64,000 bases of DNA from Portulaca oleracea (taxonomy: Eukaryota > Streptophyta > Magnoliopsida > Caryophyllales > Portulacaceae). Position numbers and translations under genes: made by a program. The stretch spans positions 34,521,434 through 34,585,433 of the forward strand of contig CM055876.1 of the NCBI GenBank assembly GCA_029582165.1, written 5' to 3'. Positions 43,703 to 54,714 of the stretch are shown here, in pieces. The notes beneath the pieces were generated by a model, which saw only the letters and a program-made list of their open reading frames with translations, was not told where the DNA came from and made no database searches. The stretch's first letter is position 1. Every line of letters starts with the position of its first letter.

Positions 43703-45375
43703 CCTTCGATAACAAAGGGTTACACATTGTTAGTTACTTACAAAAGTGCAAAAGACTCAAAATGGATGGAGTTAGTTTGTACGAACCATCATTGACTCAA
43801 AAACGAAACAAAGAAACACGAAACGTAGACTCCGAAGACAAAAATCCAACAAAGAGGTAAGCTAAAACAATATGTACATCCTAGCAAACCAAACAAACCA
43901 AACTCAAAATCAACACTACTTAAAAACACTACTATGGTGGTGAACCAACTATATACAAGTCACTACCATAACTAAACTAAGCTAAACTAAAGCAAGAAAC
44001 AAGTCAACTATACACAATGATTAGATTACTACCACCAAAACTCAATGTATATACATCCAACCAAGTATACATACTAATTCTTGAGACCAACCACACCAAA
44101 TTCACAACCAAACCAAACCCAAAGCATAGCAATTGGCTCTTCAAACAATTCAACCAAGACAAGAGAAATCAAAGTTGTACAATTGAAACAAAATTAGCAA
44201 TAGGGTTCAAATTAACCTCAAGAATTGAATAGGGCATCAACCAAATCAAATCAAACCAATTAAGAACAAGAAACCCTAAATTCAAAAACCAAAACAATAC
44301 ATCTCAAAAAAAAAATCAGCAAATTAAGCAAAGAAAACTAAAAAATAAACAAGAATCAAACCTTGTACAAGAGAAATTGAGAAGAAAGAAGAGTGGAGTT
44401 GGGGAGATTAGGGTTTGGGGAGCTTGTGGGCTGTGGCTTGCGTTGGTGTGCGAGTGTGCAGGCTGGAGACGAGCGCTGCTGAGGGCGAGTGAGCTCAGTC
44501 TGCTGTGTGGCGCTGAGGCGAGTGTGGTTGGGCGAGCGAGAGAGAGGCGCTGGGCGAAGTGTGGACGCGTGCGTTGGTGTGCGAGTGGAGTGTGGTGTTG
44601 GGAGGGGGTTGTGGTGAGTGCTGTGGCGAGGGCGTGCGAAGGGGCTGTGCGTGCGTGAGACGGCTGGGCGAAATGAGGGCACGGACCGATTCAAGTAAAG
44701 CAAGCAGCAGTTTTTTTTTTTTAGGAAATTCGAGGGAGACACGGACCGTGCTACCCAAGGCACGGACCGTGCCTCGTTACCTGAAAATTTTTTTGGGCTG
44801 CTGGAGGGGCGCACGACTGGTGCCTCATCTGGCACTACCCGTGCCTCCTCCCCTTCACCTTGTAGGTCTTGAGATCGAACCCCACAACTCTCCCAACTCT
44901 CAATTATGCATTTTTTTTCTTGAATTTCTCTTATTTTTCAATCCATCCTTCTCCACACAAACTCATTTATTTTTCAACTCTCTCACTTTTATTTTTCCAC
45001 TCACTCTCAATCTCTTTATATTATGTTTTTTCTTCTTTTCTCTTTTCTTTCTTTTCTTTCTCCTTTTTTTTCTTTTATTTCCCTAAAACTAATACCTCAA
45101 AAAGGCGAAAATAAAATAGAAACCCTAGAAAAATCTTAGAAAAAACAAAATAAAAGGAGGGAAATGTCTAATAATCCTAGAAAAATCAAAATAATATTAA
45201 AGAAAAAGCCTAAAAAATTCTAGAAAAATAGGGAAAATTCTAGTAAAATCAAAATAAAAAGAAGAAAATGAGGAAAAATTTTAGAAAATCCTAAAAAATG
45301 AAAATAAAATCTAAAAAGCTTGGGTTGCCTCCCAAGAAGCGCTTATTTAACGTCCTAAGCTTGACCAAGTACCTC
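43703..45375 (-). other. Athila spacer between integrase and the env-position ORF
   Basis: Non-coding, with a GC-rich block at 44390-44700, two more CACGGACCGTG motifs at 44740 and 44761 (again 21 bp apart), and polypyrimidine stretches at 44900-45090. Reading frames here are repeat-driven. Confidence 0.65.
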
Positions 45376-47118
45376 TCAAACCGCACCGGGAGCGGTGAGG
45401 TTGAAATGTTGGCGATCTTCAAGGGGTTGACCAACCAAGTAGGGCTTAAGTCTATGCCTATTGACCGTGAATGGCTCGGAATCGTCCCCACAAATCTCAA
45501 TCACACCATGGGGGAAAACCTTCAAAACCCGGAAGGGACCCGACCATCGGGACTTAAGCTTGCCCGGAAAGAATTTCAACCTTGAGTTGAACAACAACAC
45601 TTGGTCTCCTTCTTCAAATCTCTTCTTGAAAATATGCTTGTCATGCCATCTCTTAGTCCTTTCCTTGTACAACTTGGCACTATCATAAGCCTCCAACCTC
45701 AATTCATCAAGTTCTTGAAGTTGTAACATCCTCTTTTCTCCAACCTTTGCAAGATCGAAGTTAAGAGTCTGAACGGCCCAAAAAGCTTTGTGCTCCAACT
45801 CAACCGGCAAATGACATGCTTTTCCATAAACTAACCGGTACGGAGTGGTTCCCAACGGAGTCTTGTATGCGGTCCGGTAGGCCCACAATGCATCATCTAG
45901 CTTAAGAGACCAATCCTTCCTTGAACGGTTGACCGTCTTTTCCAAAATGCTCTTGATTTCCCGATTAGAAAGCTCCACTTGGCCACTAGTTTGGGGATGA
46001 TATGGTGTAGCAACTCGATGTGTCACCCCATACTTGGCTAGAAGAGCATCAAGAGGCCGATTGCAAAAATGAGTGCCGTTGTCACTCAATAAGGCCCTTG
46101 GAGTTCCAAATCTTGCAAAGATCTTCTTGAGGAACTTAATCACCACCTTGGAATCATTGGTGGGTGTTGCAATTGCCTCAACCCACTTCGAAACATAATC
46201 GACCGCCACCAAGATGTAGAGGTTGTTGTGAGAAGGAGGGAAGGGACCCATGAAGTCTATCCCCCACACATCAAAGAGTTCCACCTCTAAGATGTAATGT
46301 TGGGGCATCTCATTCCTCTTGGAAATACTCCCGGTTCTTTGGCACTTGTCACATGAGAGCACAAAACTTCTCACATCCTTGGAGAGTGTAGGCCAATAGA
46401 ACCCGGCTTGGAGCACCTTCGCAACGGTCTTGTCGGTGCTAAAATGACCACCACAAGTAGTGGCATGACAATGGTTGAGCACACTTTGAATTTCATCTTC
46501 CGGCAAACATCTTCTATACACTCCATCCCCACAAAGCTTATAAAGTAGAGGTTCCTCCCAAACATATCTCCTCAACTCGGAAAGAAACCTCTTCTTTTGT
46601 TGCCATGACATCTCCGGGGGAAGTACACCACTAACAATGAAGTTCACTATATCCGCATACCAAGGGGTGACTTGATGAGCAAGAACAAAGAGTTGTACAT
46701 GTGGGAAGGAATCATCAATGGGAATATCGTCATCGCTTTGAGCCTCAAGTTGCAATCTCGAAAGATGATCGGCCACCACATTTTGCAATCCCGGTTTGTC
46801 TCGGATTTCGAGGTCAAACTCTTGGAGTAAGAGGACCCATCGAATGAGGCGAGGCTTAGAGTCCGCCTTAATCAAGAGGTGCCGTAGAGCGGCATGATCC
46901 GTGAAGACAATCACCTTGGAATTGATCAAATAGGAGCGGAATTTGTCCAAAGCGAAGACAACCGCTAAGAACTCTTTCTCGGTGGTGGCATAATTAACTT
47001 GAGCTCCATCCAATGTCTTGCTTGCATAGTAAATCACATAGGGCTTGTTGTCCTTCCTTTGCCCCAAAACAGCCCCCACCGCATGATCGCTTGCGTCGCA
47101 CATCACTTCAAAGGGCAA
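45376..47118 (-). CDS. Athila RNase H and integrase
   Basis: 580-aa frame covering the C-terminal part of pol. RNase H comes first (residues about 1-120: [47 protein letters not shown]). The integrase H2C2 zinc finger follows ([16 protein letters not shown] to [11 protein letters not shown]). The catalytic core has [18 protein letters not shown] and [13 protein letters not shown], giving the D,D,E acidic triad. A C-terminal domain follows ([20 protein letters not shown]). The frame looks intact and could encode a working domain, but it is no longer joined in frame to RT. Confidence 0.93.
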   Translation of the reverse strand: MPFEVMCDASDHAVGAVLGQRKDNKPYVIYYASKTLDGAQVNYATTEKEFLAVVFALDKFRSYLINSKVIVFTDHAALRHLLIKADSKPRLIRWVLLLQEFDLEIRDKPGLQNVVADHLSRLQLEAQSDDDIPIDDSFPHVQLFVLAHQVTPWYADIVNFIVSGVLPPEMSWQQKKRFLSELRRYVWEEPLLYKLCGDGVYRRCLPEDEIQSVLNHCHATTCGGHFSTDKTVAKVLQAGFYWPTLSKDVRSFVLSCDKCQRTGSISKRNEMPQHYILEVELFDVWGIDFMGPFPPSHNNLYILVAVDYVSKWVEAIATPTNDSKVVIKFLKKIFARFGTPRALLSDNGTHFCNRPLDALLAKYGVTHRVATPYHPQTSGQVELSNREIKSILEKTVNRSRKDWSLKLDDALWAYRTAYKTPLGTTPYRLVYGKACHLPVELEHKAFWAVQTLNFDLAKVGEKRMLQLQELDELRLEAYDSAKLYKERTKRWHDKHIFKKRFEEGDQVLLFNSRLKFFPGKLKSRWSGPFRVLKVFPHGVIEICGDDSEPFTVNRHRLKPYLVGQPLEDRQHFNLTAPGAV

Positions 47119-47845
47119 ATCCCAATCCGGTGCTTGTACGATGGTTAGCGGTGACCAAAGCTTCCTTCAACCTGAGAAAAGCACTCAAACACTCTTCATT
47201 AAAGTCAAAGGGCATATCTTTGATGAGCAATTGGGTGAGAGGTTTTGCAATCTTTGAAAAATCTTTTATGAACCGCCGGTAAAAACCAACATGTCCAAGA
47301 AAACTCCTCACACCCTTTACAGAATTTGGTGGCGGTAATTTTTCAATCACCTCCACCTTTGCTCTATCAACTTCAATGCCCTTAGATGAAACAACATGCC
47401 CAAGAACTACCCCCTCTTGCACCATAAAATGACACTTTTCCCAATTCAGTACCAAGTTAACTTCTTCACATCGATTTAGCACCTTTTTCAAATTATTTAA
47501 ACAATGTTCGAATGAGGTGCCATAAACTGAAAAATCATCCATAAAAACCTCCATTATGTCCTCAATAAATTGGGAGAATATAGTCATCATGCATCTTTGA
47601 AAAGTAGCGGGTGCATTACACAACCCGAATGGCATTCTCCGATATGCAAAAGTTCCATAAGGACAAGTAAAAGTGGTTTTCTCTTGGTCTTTTGGGTGAA
47701 TCGGGATTTGGAAAAACCCGGAATAGCCATCTAGATAGCAAAAATGGGAATTCTTGGCAAGTCTCTCTAGCATTTGGTCTACAAAAGGAAGAGGAAAGTG
47801 GTCTTTCCGGGTGGCTTTGTTCAATTTCCTATAGTCAATGCACAT
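47108..47845 (-). CDS. Athila reverse transcriptase (core)
   Basis: 245-aa frame with [39 protein letters not shown] and the catalytic [11 protein letters not shown], followed by the [20 protein letters not shown] connection region. It starts where [11 protein letters not shown] is expected. The RT N terminus lies in another frame (47857-48768) and is separated by a TAG stop and a frame change. At its 3' end the frame is lost just before RNase H. Confidence 0.92.
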   Translation of the reverse strand: MCIDYRKLNKATRKDHFPLPFVDQMLERLAKNSHFCYLDGYSGFFQIPIHPKDQEKTTFTCPYGTFAYRRMPFGLCNAPATFQRCMMTIFSQFIEDIMEVFMDDFSVYGTSFEHCLNNLKKVLNRCEEVNLVLNWEKCHFMVQEGVVLGHVVSSKGIEVDRAKVEVIEKLPPPNSVKGVRSFLGHVGFYRRFIKDFSKIAKPLTQLLIKDMPFDFNEECLSAFLRLKEALVTANHRTSTGLGFAL

Positions 47846-47856
47846 TCGCCAACCTG

Positions 47857-48768
47857 CTACGCTCTAGTGGGGATCAATTCATTTTTATCATTTTTCACAA
47901 CAGTCATTCCCCCCTTTTTAGGCACAACATGGACCGGGCTTACCCACTCACTATCGGAGATAGGGTAGATAATACCGGCCTTCAACAGTTTCAAAACCTC
48001 TTTTTTCACGACTTCTTTCATGGTGGGGTTAAGCCTCCTTTGATGCTCAATGGATGGCTTATGGTTTTCCTCCATGAGGATGCGATGCATGCAGAACGAA
48101 GGGTGAATTCCCTTTAGGTCATCAAGAGTGTATCCTATAGCATTGCGATGCAATCTTAAAACTTCCAACAAAGCAGAATTTTCAGATTTGTTTAAGTTTG
48201 CATTCACAATGACAGGATATGTAGAATTAGGACCTAGAAACTCATACCTCAAAGAAGATGGAAGAGGCTTCAATTCCACTTCCGGAGCCTTTTTCACAGC
48301 ATGTGTAGGCTCTTCTTCCTCCTCCAACTTCTCAATCTTGGCAAACCCCGGTGGAAATGGTGGGGATGCTTCCATCAACTCAGCACAAATTGCAACCTCG
48401 GGGTTGTCATCCTGCAAATAGTCACAAAATAGTAAACATAGCTCAAGTGGATCATCACTTGGCCAATGGTTAGTCTCATGTTCCCTAACTATTCCCTCAA
48501 TCGAATCAATGAAGTTACAATCATCGGAAATAGAAGGAAATTTGGAAGCTTTATTCACATTAAACTCAATCTTATCACTTCCCACATCAAAAGTCATCTT
48601 GCCATTTTTCACATCAACACAACACCCCGAAGTGGCCAAGAAAGGCCTTCCAAGAATGATTGGGGTGCGCAAATCCTCATGCATATCAAGTATTACAAAG
48701 TCAACAGGCACAAAGATGTCACCCACCTTGATAGGGACATCCTCAAGTATACCCAAGGGGTATTTCAC
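47857..48768 (-). CDS. Athila protease C-terminal part and RT N terminus
   Basis: 303-aa frame. The first part (IKVGDIFVPVDFVILDMHED, PIILGRPFLATSGC) is the C-terminal half of an aspartic protease. An acidic linker (KIEKLEEEEEPTHAVKK) follows, then the RT N terminus (HPSFCMHRILMEENHKPSIE, RRLNPTMKEVVKKEVLKLLK, WVSPVHVVPKKGGMTVV). It ends at a TAG about ten codons before the conserved [11 protein letters not shown]. It is separated from the protease active-site frame upstream by stop and frame changes. Confidence 0.9.
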   Translation of the reverse strand: MKYPLGILEDVPIKVGDIFVPVDFVILDMHEDLRTPIILGRPFLATSGCCVDVKNGKMTFDVGSDKIEFNVNKASKFPSISDDCNFIDSIEGIVREHETNHWPSDDPLELCLLFCDYLQDDNPEVAICAELMEASPPFPPGFAKIEKLEEEEEPTHAVKKAPEVELKPLPSSLRYEFLGPNSTYPVIVNANLNKSENSALLEVLRLHRNAIGYTLDDLKGIHPSFCMHRILMEENHKPSIEHQRRLNPTMKEVVKKEVLKLLKAGIIYPISDSEWVSPVHVVPKKGGMTVVKNDKNELIPTRA

Positions 48769-48804
48769 GTAACGGCAAGAAGTTGTAGGACATGGTAGTG
48801 GGTT

Positions 48805-49635
48805 TCACCACCCATACCAAGTTTTGAGATAAAGAAAGGGCATCAAGTTCACACTTGACCCCAAATCACACAAAGCACGATCAATGAAAATGTTCCCTAC
48901 AACACATGGAATGGTGAAGCTACCGGGATCCTTAAGCTTAGGAGGAAGCTTGTTTTGGATCGCAGCGCTACAATGGTCAGTCAAAGCCATGGTCTCATGC
49001 TCTTCTAGCTTTCTCTTGTTGCTTAAAATTTCTTTCAAAAATTTAGCATAGGCGGGCATTTGAGACAAGGCCTCGGTGAATGGAATGCTAATTTCGAGCT
49101 TCTTGATGACCTCCAAGAACTTCCCAAATTGTTTGTCAAGCTTAGCCCTAGCCAATCTTTGAGGGAAAGGCACGGGGGGAGTAAAAATCCTTTGGGGAGT
49201 TTTCGGTGGGTCATTAAGAGGCTCTCTCTCTTTCTGCACATCAACATCAATCACAGAATCTTTGGAGGGCGGAGATACCTCCTCATCAACCACAACATTC
49301 TCAGCATCAATCACATCATTTTCAACATCTTTGGGCACATCAATCACCACATGCTCAATCCTAGGTTCTTCAGGTCCCTCCAATTGTGTCCCACTCCTTA
49401 AAGTTATGGCTTGGCAGTGATCCTTAGGGTTAGGTTCGGGCTTTCCGGGAAGCATTCCCGGAGGGGTAGTGGAGGTACTAGCTTGAATGACAATTTGATT
49501 CTCAAGCATTTGAGTGTGGGTGCTCATAAGGTCAACTTTAGTAGCTAAGGCCTTAATCACCTCATCTTGTCTTTGTTGATGCTCAAGTTGCCGTTGTTGG
49601 TGTTGTTGTTGAGACAACATCAAAGCTTGTATCAT
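48805..49635 (-). CDS. Athila gag C terminus and protease active-site region
   Basis: 276-aa frame with a glutamine-rich coiled coil (MLSQQQHQQRQLEHQQRQDE), DHCQAITLRSGTQLEGP and a long acidic linker. It ends with FIDRALCDLGSSVNLMPF, which holds the aspartic protease active-site D-L-G-S-S. It stops at a TGA soon after, in a region with two compensating frame changes relative to relatives of this family. Confidence 0.88.
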   Translation of the reverse strand: MIQALMLSQQQHQQRQLEHQQRQDEVIKALATKVDLMSTHTQMLENQIVIQASTSTTPPGMLPGKPEPNPKDHCQAITLRSGTQLEGPEEPRIEHVVIDVPKDVENDVIDAENVVVDEEVSPPSKDSVIDVDVQKEREPLNDPPKTPQRIFTPPVPFPQRLARAKLDKQFGKFLEVIKKLEISIPFTEALSQMPAYAKFLKEILSNKRKLEEHETMALTDHCSAAIQNKLPPKLKDPGSFTIPCVVGNIFIDRALCDLGSSVNLMPFLYLKTWYGW

Positions 49636-49683
49636 GGACTCTAGGTTAGGCTTTTGGGGAGCTTGTGGTGGAGGTGGTTGGGG

Positions 49684-50677
49684 TTATCTTTGTCCTTGGG
49701 GTTGACCCATTTGGTTATTGTTCCGGTAAGAAAAGTTCGGGTGGAACCTAAAACCGGGATTATAAGTATTGGAAAAAGGGTCAAAGTTTTGCCTATTACC
49801 AACATAGTTAACCACTTCGGTCGATTCATTACTAACCAACCCACTAGGACAATTCAAGGTCTCATGCTCATATGATTGACACGACGCACATATTTGGGGA
49901 GGGGGAGCATTCACATTCAACATATCCATCTTCTTAGTCATGGCATCCAACTTAGCATTCAACATAGAAATGGCATCGACTTCATACTTACCTCCCGTCC
50001 TCTTGGAACGGGGCTTTGACCACTGGTAGCGATTGATCGCCATCTCCTCAATCAAAGTTTGGAGTTCCGCCATCGCTCGACATGATATTGCCTCCCGCCG
50101 CCGCCAAGATGTTGGCCCTCAAGTTGTCATCCACCCCGTTGTAGAAGGCTTGTATCGGGACCCATGGTTCTAAACCATGGTGGGGGCATTGACGTAAGAG
50201 GTCCTTGAACCTCTCCCACGCTTCATAGAGGGACTCATCCGGCTCTTGGACAAATGTTGAGATTTGATTCCGGAGGCTCGTCAACTTGCTAGGAGGAAAG
50301 TACTTCGCCAAGAATAAGCTAGCAAGTTGGTCAAAAGTGGTAATGGCAGAGCATGATGGAAGAGCATCCAACCACTCCCATGCCTTCCCTTCAAGTGAGA
50401 AGGGAAACAATCGCAGCTTGATTGCATCGGGCGTTGCACCATTTGCCTTAAAAGTCTCACATGCTTGGTTGAATAGGCGAAGGTGCCGGTTGGGATCTTC
50501 ATTAGGGAGGCCATGGAATGGGTTGGCCTTCACCAAATTGATGAGTGAACTCCTCAGCTTGAAATCGTCGGCGGCCACTCTTGGAGGATTAATGGCGGAG
50601 GGTTGATTTGTGACATTCGGCATCACATAGGAGCCAAGTGTGATTCTAGGCTCTCCACCTCCGCCTCCACCGGACAT
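49684..50677 (-). pseudogene. Athila gag (capsid and zinc knuckle), frameshifted
   Basis: Frame 50677..50048 (209 aa) starts MSGGGGGG and carries the retrotransposon gag domain (FHGLPNEDPNRHLRLFNQAC, FPFSLEGKAWEWLDALPSCS, LRNQISTFVQEPDESLYEAW). Frame 50073..49684 (129 aa) continues with LIEEMAINRYQW and a CCHC knuckle CASCQSYEHETLNC. The two overlap by 26 bases in different frames, so an indel near 50050-50073 breaks gag. Upstream on the minus strand is the primer-binding site; downstream is the gag C-terminal/protease frame. Confidence 0.88.
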
Positions 50678-50919
50678 GGTGTTCTTTCGCTTGGAGTTCT
50701 CTTCTTGTCTTCTCCGGGCGTGCTCTAACTTTTGCTTCTTTCGCCGGGAGCGAAAGGTTCTTTAGATTTCAGGATCAAGCTCAAAGAGTGGAGCTTTTTG
50801 CATGCACGTAGAGTAAACCTCGCAAGACAAAAACAAAAACACCAAAGAAAATCAAAACAGAAAATAAAAGACTTAGGCAACCTTAGGGTATTCGTTCAGT
50901 GGCTGGCTAGGGACAAAGT

Positions 50920-50941
50920 CCCCGGCAACGGCGCCAAAAAC
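50920..50941 (-). other. Primer-binding site of the Athila-type element
   Basis: On the minus strand, TTTTTGGCGCCGTTGCCGGG follows the 5' LTR. TGGCGCCGTTGCCGGGGA is the classic Athila site, complementary to the 3' end of tRNA-Asp. Confidence 0.9.
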
Positions 50942-50942
50942 T

Positions 50943-52366
50943 TGATAGGCCGCAAGTGCACGGGTGAAATTGTAGCATAAATCAAGGTCGTTCCCACAGG
51001 GACTTTTCCTTCCAACGCACTGAACTAGCCTCCTAATTGATCGCTAAGTCGATCCGTTTTTGGTTTGAAATAACTAATTCTAAATCTAATCACAATCAAG
51101 AACTAAACAAAAGGTTATTCACACAAACTTTTCGAATTTAATCAAGGTAAAAAGGCGTTCAGGGGATGAAACCTAAGTCAAATAACGAATCAACGATGTG
51201 GATTGAACTCTCATTTCATTAATTTGCACAATCAAGGTTCGATAATCGCATAGAATACTTCGCAATGAGATTTTGCCACTAGAGCGAATTGCCAAGACTA
51301 ACCAAGCACCTACTTTCGTGGTTATTTCGATTTAGTCAAGGTTAAAGATCTAATTATCTCAAGAACCCTAGTTAAAACTTCTATGTCTAGATAATTTTAA
51401 CTAATTCAATCTAGGTTTTCGGGTAATCAAACTTCTCCTTTCGATACTTCATTCAACAACCTATTAACATGCAATTGGTGATCAAGCAAAAGCAATAACG
51501 ATTCAATTCAAAGACCAAATAGATTGAAACAAACTAAATTCATGATTATTCAATCCAACAAAGTCAATTCGTCAAGCAACTTCAAAGGTTCATCCCCTAA
51601 ACTAAAAGAACTACTCACAATTCATGTTTAAAACTACAAAGCAATTAAAATCTAGTCTAGAAAGCATATGAAAATCTATGAGAGAATGAGAAATAAACCA
51701 AAGTGAAGAACAAACTTGCTAGGAATCAACAATGGAAGACTTTTGCTCCTCCACTTCAAAATGTATTCAAGATGCTCTTCAATCTTCAATCTTCTCTCAA
51801 TCTTCAATGGTGGAATGGAATATGGATGATGAATGATATGATTAGGGCATGAAATGGATGATGGTGGATGATTGATTCCTCCTAAACTCCGCCGGAAATA
51901 AGCATAATATAGGCAAATATCAACTCAAAACCTAGAAAATGAAAAGAGAGACACTGATCGCGTTGTAGGCACTGATCGGGCCATGCGACACGGACCGTGC
52001 TCCTGTGACACGGACCGTGTCGCCTTTCTTCTTGAATTTTCTCGCCTGCCATAGACACGACCCGTGCTCTTCCTGGGGCACCCGTGTCACTGCTTGTTTC
52101 GAGCCTAGGGGTACTTTGGGCCATTGTTTGGGCCTTGGATGATCCAACACCTCACTTCTTGGTCCTTTAAGCTCATAACTTGGAACTACACTTGCTTTTT
52201 GGGCTCGGTTTACATCGATTCTTCACAAATTCCCTACAAAACTCACCAAACTCCAAACCAAGTGTAATATGGGAAACTCGGGTATAAAATAACACAATCA
52301 AATCAAATATTTCCCAAATTCTCATCAAAACAACCAAGTATTCATATATACAAGAAGCACTTATCA
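50943..52366 (-). repeat. 5' LTR of the Athila-type element
   Basis: 1,424 bp, matching the 3' LTR almost everywhere. The exception is 51931-52050, where only two of four CACGGACCGTG copies (51989, 52009) survive and several small indels occur. Confidence 0.93.
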
Positions 52367-52479
52367 CGTGCCCACCTCGGAAGGCGTGCAACTGGGCTTC
52401 TCCCAGGCCCAGCATACTGGCTGGTATTCTGTCGGGTCGGACCGGGTTGCCTCGGGAAGCGTGTTGACCTCGGGAAGTG
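52367..52479 (+). repeat. LTR2 of the outer retroelement, second part (truncated)
   Basis: Resumes as GTGCCCACCTCGGAAGGCGT, in step with LTR1 and the inverted LTR3, and breaks off after CTCGGGAAGTG. Confidence 0.88.
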
Positions 52480-52508
52480 TAGCTCAGTCTTTCCCGATGT
52501 CGTTGAAA
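52480..52508 (-). repeat. Inverted minisatellite fragment at the LTR2/LTR3 junction
   Basis: TAGCTCAGTCTTTCCCGATG then TCGTTGAAA is the reverse complement of one 31-bp minisatellite unit. It shares TG with the end of LTR2 and AAAT with the start of inverted LTR3, so both joints show microhomology. Confidence 0.88.
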
Positions 52509-54398
52509 TCCCCGTCGATGTCCCTCGCGGTAAACGGCGAGTCGAAAAGGGTGTCTTTTCTTTTAGAAGATTAGCTCGAATTTCCGTTTAAAATAAATCA
52601 AACTTAAAATTTGAATAAACTCTTTTTTCTTCGAAATTTTTACTTACTCAAAGAAATAAACGGAAAACGAAAAAAGGAAGAAAAAAGAAAACGGAAGAAA
52701 CAAAAGGAGACAGCGCAGAGAGTCTCGGGATTGGGCCCGGGACGACTCACTGTAGCAATACCTGCAGGTATTGTGAGTCAGTGGTCCGGAAAAAGGTATT
52801 GCTTAAACTCTTTTTTTTTGGAAAATACATTTTTTAGTTGGAGATTTTATTTACTCTACGAGATAAGCAGAAAACAGGAAAACGAAACCGAAGAAATAAA
52901 AGAAAACTGCAAACCGGGGGATTCGAACCCGAGACCGAGACTATCGTCATCGCGATACCGCAGTATCGTGGGTCAGATCCGAACGGAGTCCCGACCGAGT
53001 CGTCCGTCAGAGGTCGCCGAATACCGTCAGGTATTCTGTCCGTCCCGGCCTCGGAGCCGACTTCCGAACTTAGGGATCCGGACCCAAAAAAAAAACTTTT
53101 ATTTTCACGATCCGCTTTCTGAAATCCGGAAAAAATGAAACTCGAAAAATAAATAAAAGAAAGAAAAGAGGAGAGAGTCGCCAATTAATTTTTGAACGAG
53201 AATTAATAAACTCAAAAAAAAGTGACTCCACAAACCACGAACCACGAGATTCGGATCCGGGGATAAGGTTACGAATTCGGGAATAAAATCCCCGAATCCG
53301 CCCGTTCTACGAACGGACTTTACTAAACCGGTTTTAAAAAAAATATAAAAGAGAAGGGGAAAGAAGAGAGTAGAACGGAGTATTAATTATTGTGATTGAT
53401 GTTATTTAGTTACATACAAATGCGGTAATTGAACAAGAAATAAATACAAAAAATAAAAGAATTAAATACAAGCGCACCTTTATTCACGAATAATCCATAT
53501 TATTTAGGTCGAGTTTAGGATTAACTCAAGTTACAAAATAATATGCATGAAGAAAACATAGAGAAAGAGAAAGCAAATAATATGCCAATTAAAGTGTATG
53601 CAAGATGAAAGAGTAAAGAGGGGGACGAGAAGATGAAATCACCAAGTGTCAATACTCCAGGGTGATTTCGGTGTAGGATGAAATGGGAGATGAGAGAGGT
53701 TTTTATAGGAGGAATTGGGGTTGGGAATTTAGGTCAAAAATGAGGGGAAAAATACGGCATAATACCGCCAAGTATCAGGCCCGGCTGCGCGAAAAAATAG
53801 GTCATGGCACGCTTCCCGAGGCGGATGGAGGCGCCCCGGGTCGGGCAGAACCCGCCCACGATACCTGCAGGCATGCTGGGCTTTGGAGGCGCCCAGCTGC
53901 GCGTTTCCCTAGGTCAGCGCGCTTCTCGAGGTAAACCGGGTCGGGCCTGACCCGCCCAAATACCTGCCGGTATGCTGGGCCTGGGAGAAGCCCAGTTGCA
54001 CGCTTTCCGAGGTGGGTTCACTTCCCGAGGTCAGCACGCTTCCCGAGGCAACCCGGCTTGCCCCGACAGAATACCTACCAGTATGCTGGGCCTGGGAGAA
54101 GCCCAGTTGCACGCCTTCCGAGGTGGGCACGCTTCCCGAGGTGACCTGGGTTGGGCATAACTCATCAGAATACTTGCAGGCATGCCCATATCCAGGTTGC
54201 AATCCTGCTTTGGGCCACGTGCCAGGCTTTACTTTTTTGGGCTGTTCGGATTGGACTTTTTTTGTGATGGCTTTTTTTTTTGGGTTTTTCCATCATTTCT
54301 TCATCTTTTTTGCATTTCAAAATTCTTGGCATTTTCCTAAACTAAAATAAAAATAAAAATAATTACAATAATTATGAGACACTTTTTGGGTGTCTACA
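52506..54398 (-). repeat. Inverted LTR3 of the outer retroelement
   Basis: The reverse complement follows the LTR from TGTAGACACCC to within about 14 bp of its normal end (GGTCCCACA is missing). It carries the same palindromic motifs, for example CAATACCTGCAGGTATTG at 52756-52773. Confidence 0.92.
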
Positions 54399-54403
54399 AA
54401 AGG
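54399..54403. repeat. Right target-site duplication AAAGG of the outer retroelement
   Basis: Identical to 29112-29116. Confidence 0.9.
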
Positions 54404-54575
54404 CAAACTATGGTTTGTTTATAAGACATCCAGAAAGACGTCCACTGTTTATACTTTCTTGCTCTTCGAACCCCGACCCCAACTCTCACCCTCGTACTCC
54501 CTTTCACCCACTTCCCAAACCACCAACATTCCAATACCATTTGTTGAAGGGATCTCAAATGCAAATGTACGTGCA
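54404..54575 (+). repeat. Left inverted-repeat arm (inner part) of the CCR-fragment locus
   Basis: Contains GTTTATAAGACATCC, ACTTTCTTGCTCTTCGAACC and GATCTCAAATGCAAATG, each with an inverted counterpart at 54900-55066. Overall similarity of the arms is roughly three quarters by eye. Confidence 0.75.
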
Positions 54576-54714
54576 ACAGCTTCGTCTTTGACATTGACCC
54601 AACTCATTGTTGAGTTGGGGTATGTAGTTGCCGACTTGCCGAGGCACACGCAAAGTCCCATCAAGTCAAGAAAATCGTGGGTTGAAAACTGTTAGAGAGA
54701 TGGCATGATGGCAA

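Larger units (their letters stand above)
39097..52366 (-). mobile_element. Athila-type Ty3/Gypsy retrotransposon (13.3 kb)
   Basis: On the minus strand the order is 5' LTR (52366-50943), primer-binding site, gag, protease, RT, RNase H, integrase, spacer, env-position ORF, polypurine tract and 3' LTR (40536-39097). LTRs begin TGATAAGTGC and end GCGGCCTATCA. The flanking 5-mers TGTGC (39092-39096) and CGTGC (52367-52371) match at four of five bases and fit the sequence of the outer LTR, so it landed inside LTR2. The LTRs are nearly identical over most of their length, suggesting a recent insertion, yet the gag-pol frame has several breaks. Confidence 0.95.
29117..54398 (+). mobile_element. Composite non-autonomous Tat/Ogre-like LTR retrotransposon with an inverted terminal LTR
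   Basis: The unit contains LTR1 (29117-30980, plus), an internal region with a gag-like ORF, a 31-bp minisatellite and a polypurine tract. LTR2 follows (38813-39096, continuing 52367-52479 after an Athila insertion). A short inverted minisatellite piece (52480-52508) then joins an inverted third LTR (about 52506-54398). Both outer ends are therefore the U3 terminus TGTAGACACCC in opposite orientation, with a perfect AAAGG target duplication. No protease, RT, RNase H or integrase is visible in the outer element. Excluding the Athila insertion, it is about 12 kb. Assignment to the Tat/Ogre lineage rests on the primer-binding site and the gag C terminus and is inference. Confidence 0.85.

Noticed and set aside
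44356..45114. Overlapping ORFs on both strands of the Athila spacer
   Set aside because: Low-complexity GC-rich and polypyrimidine sequence with no homology signal.
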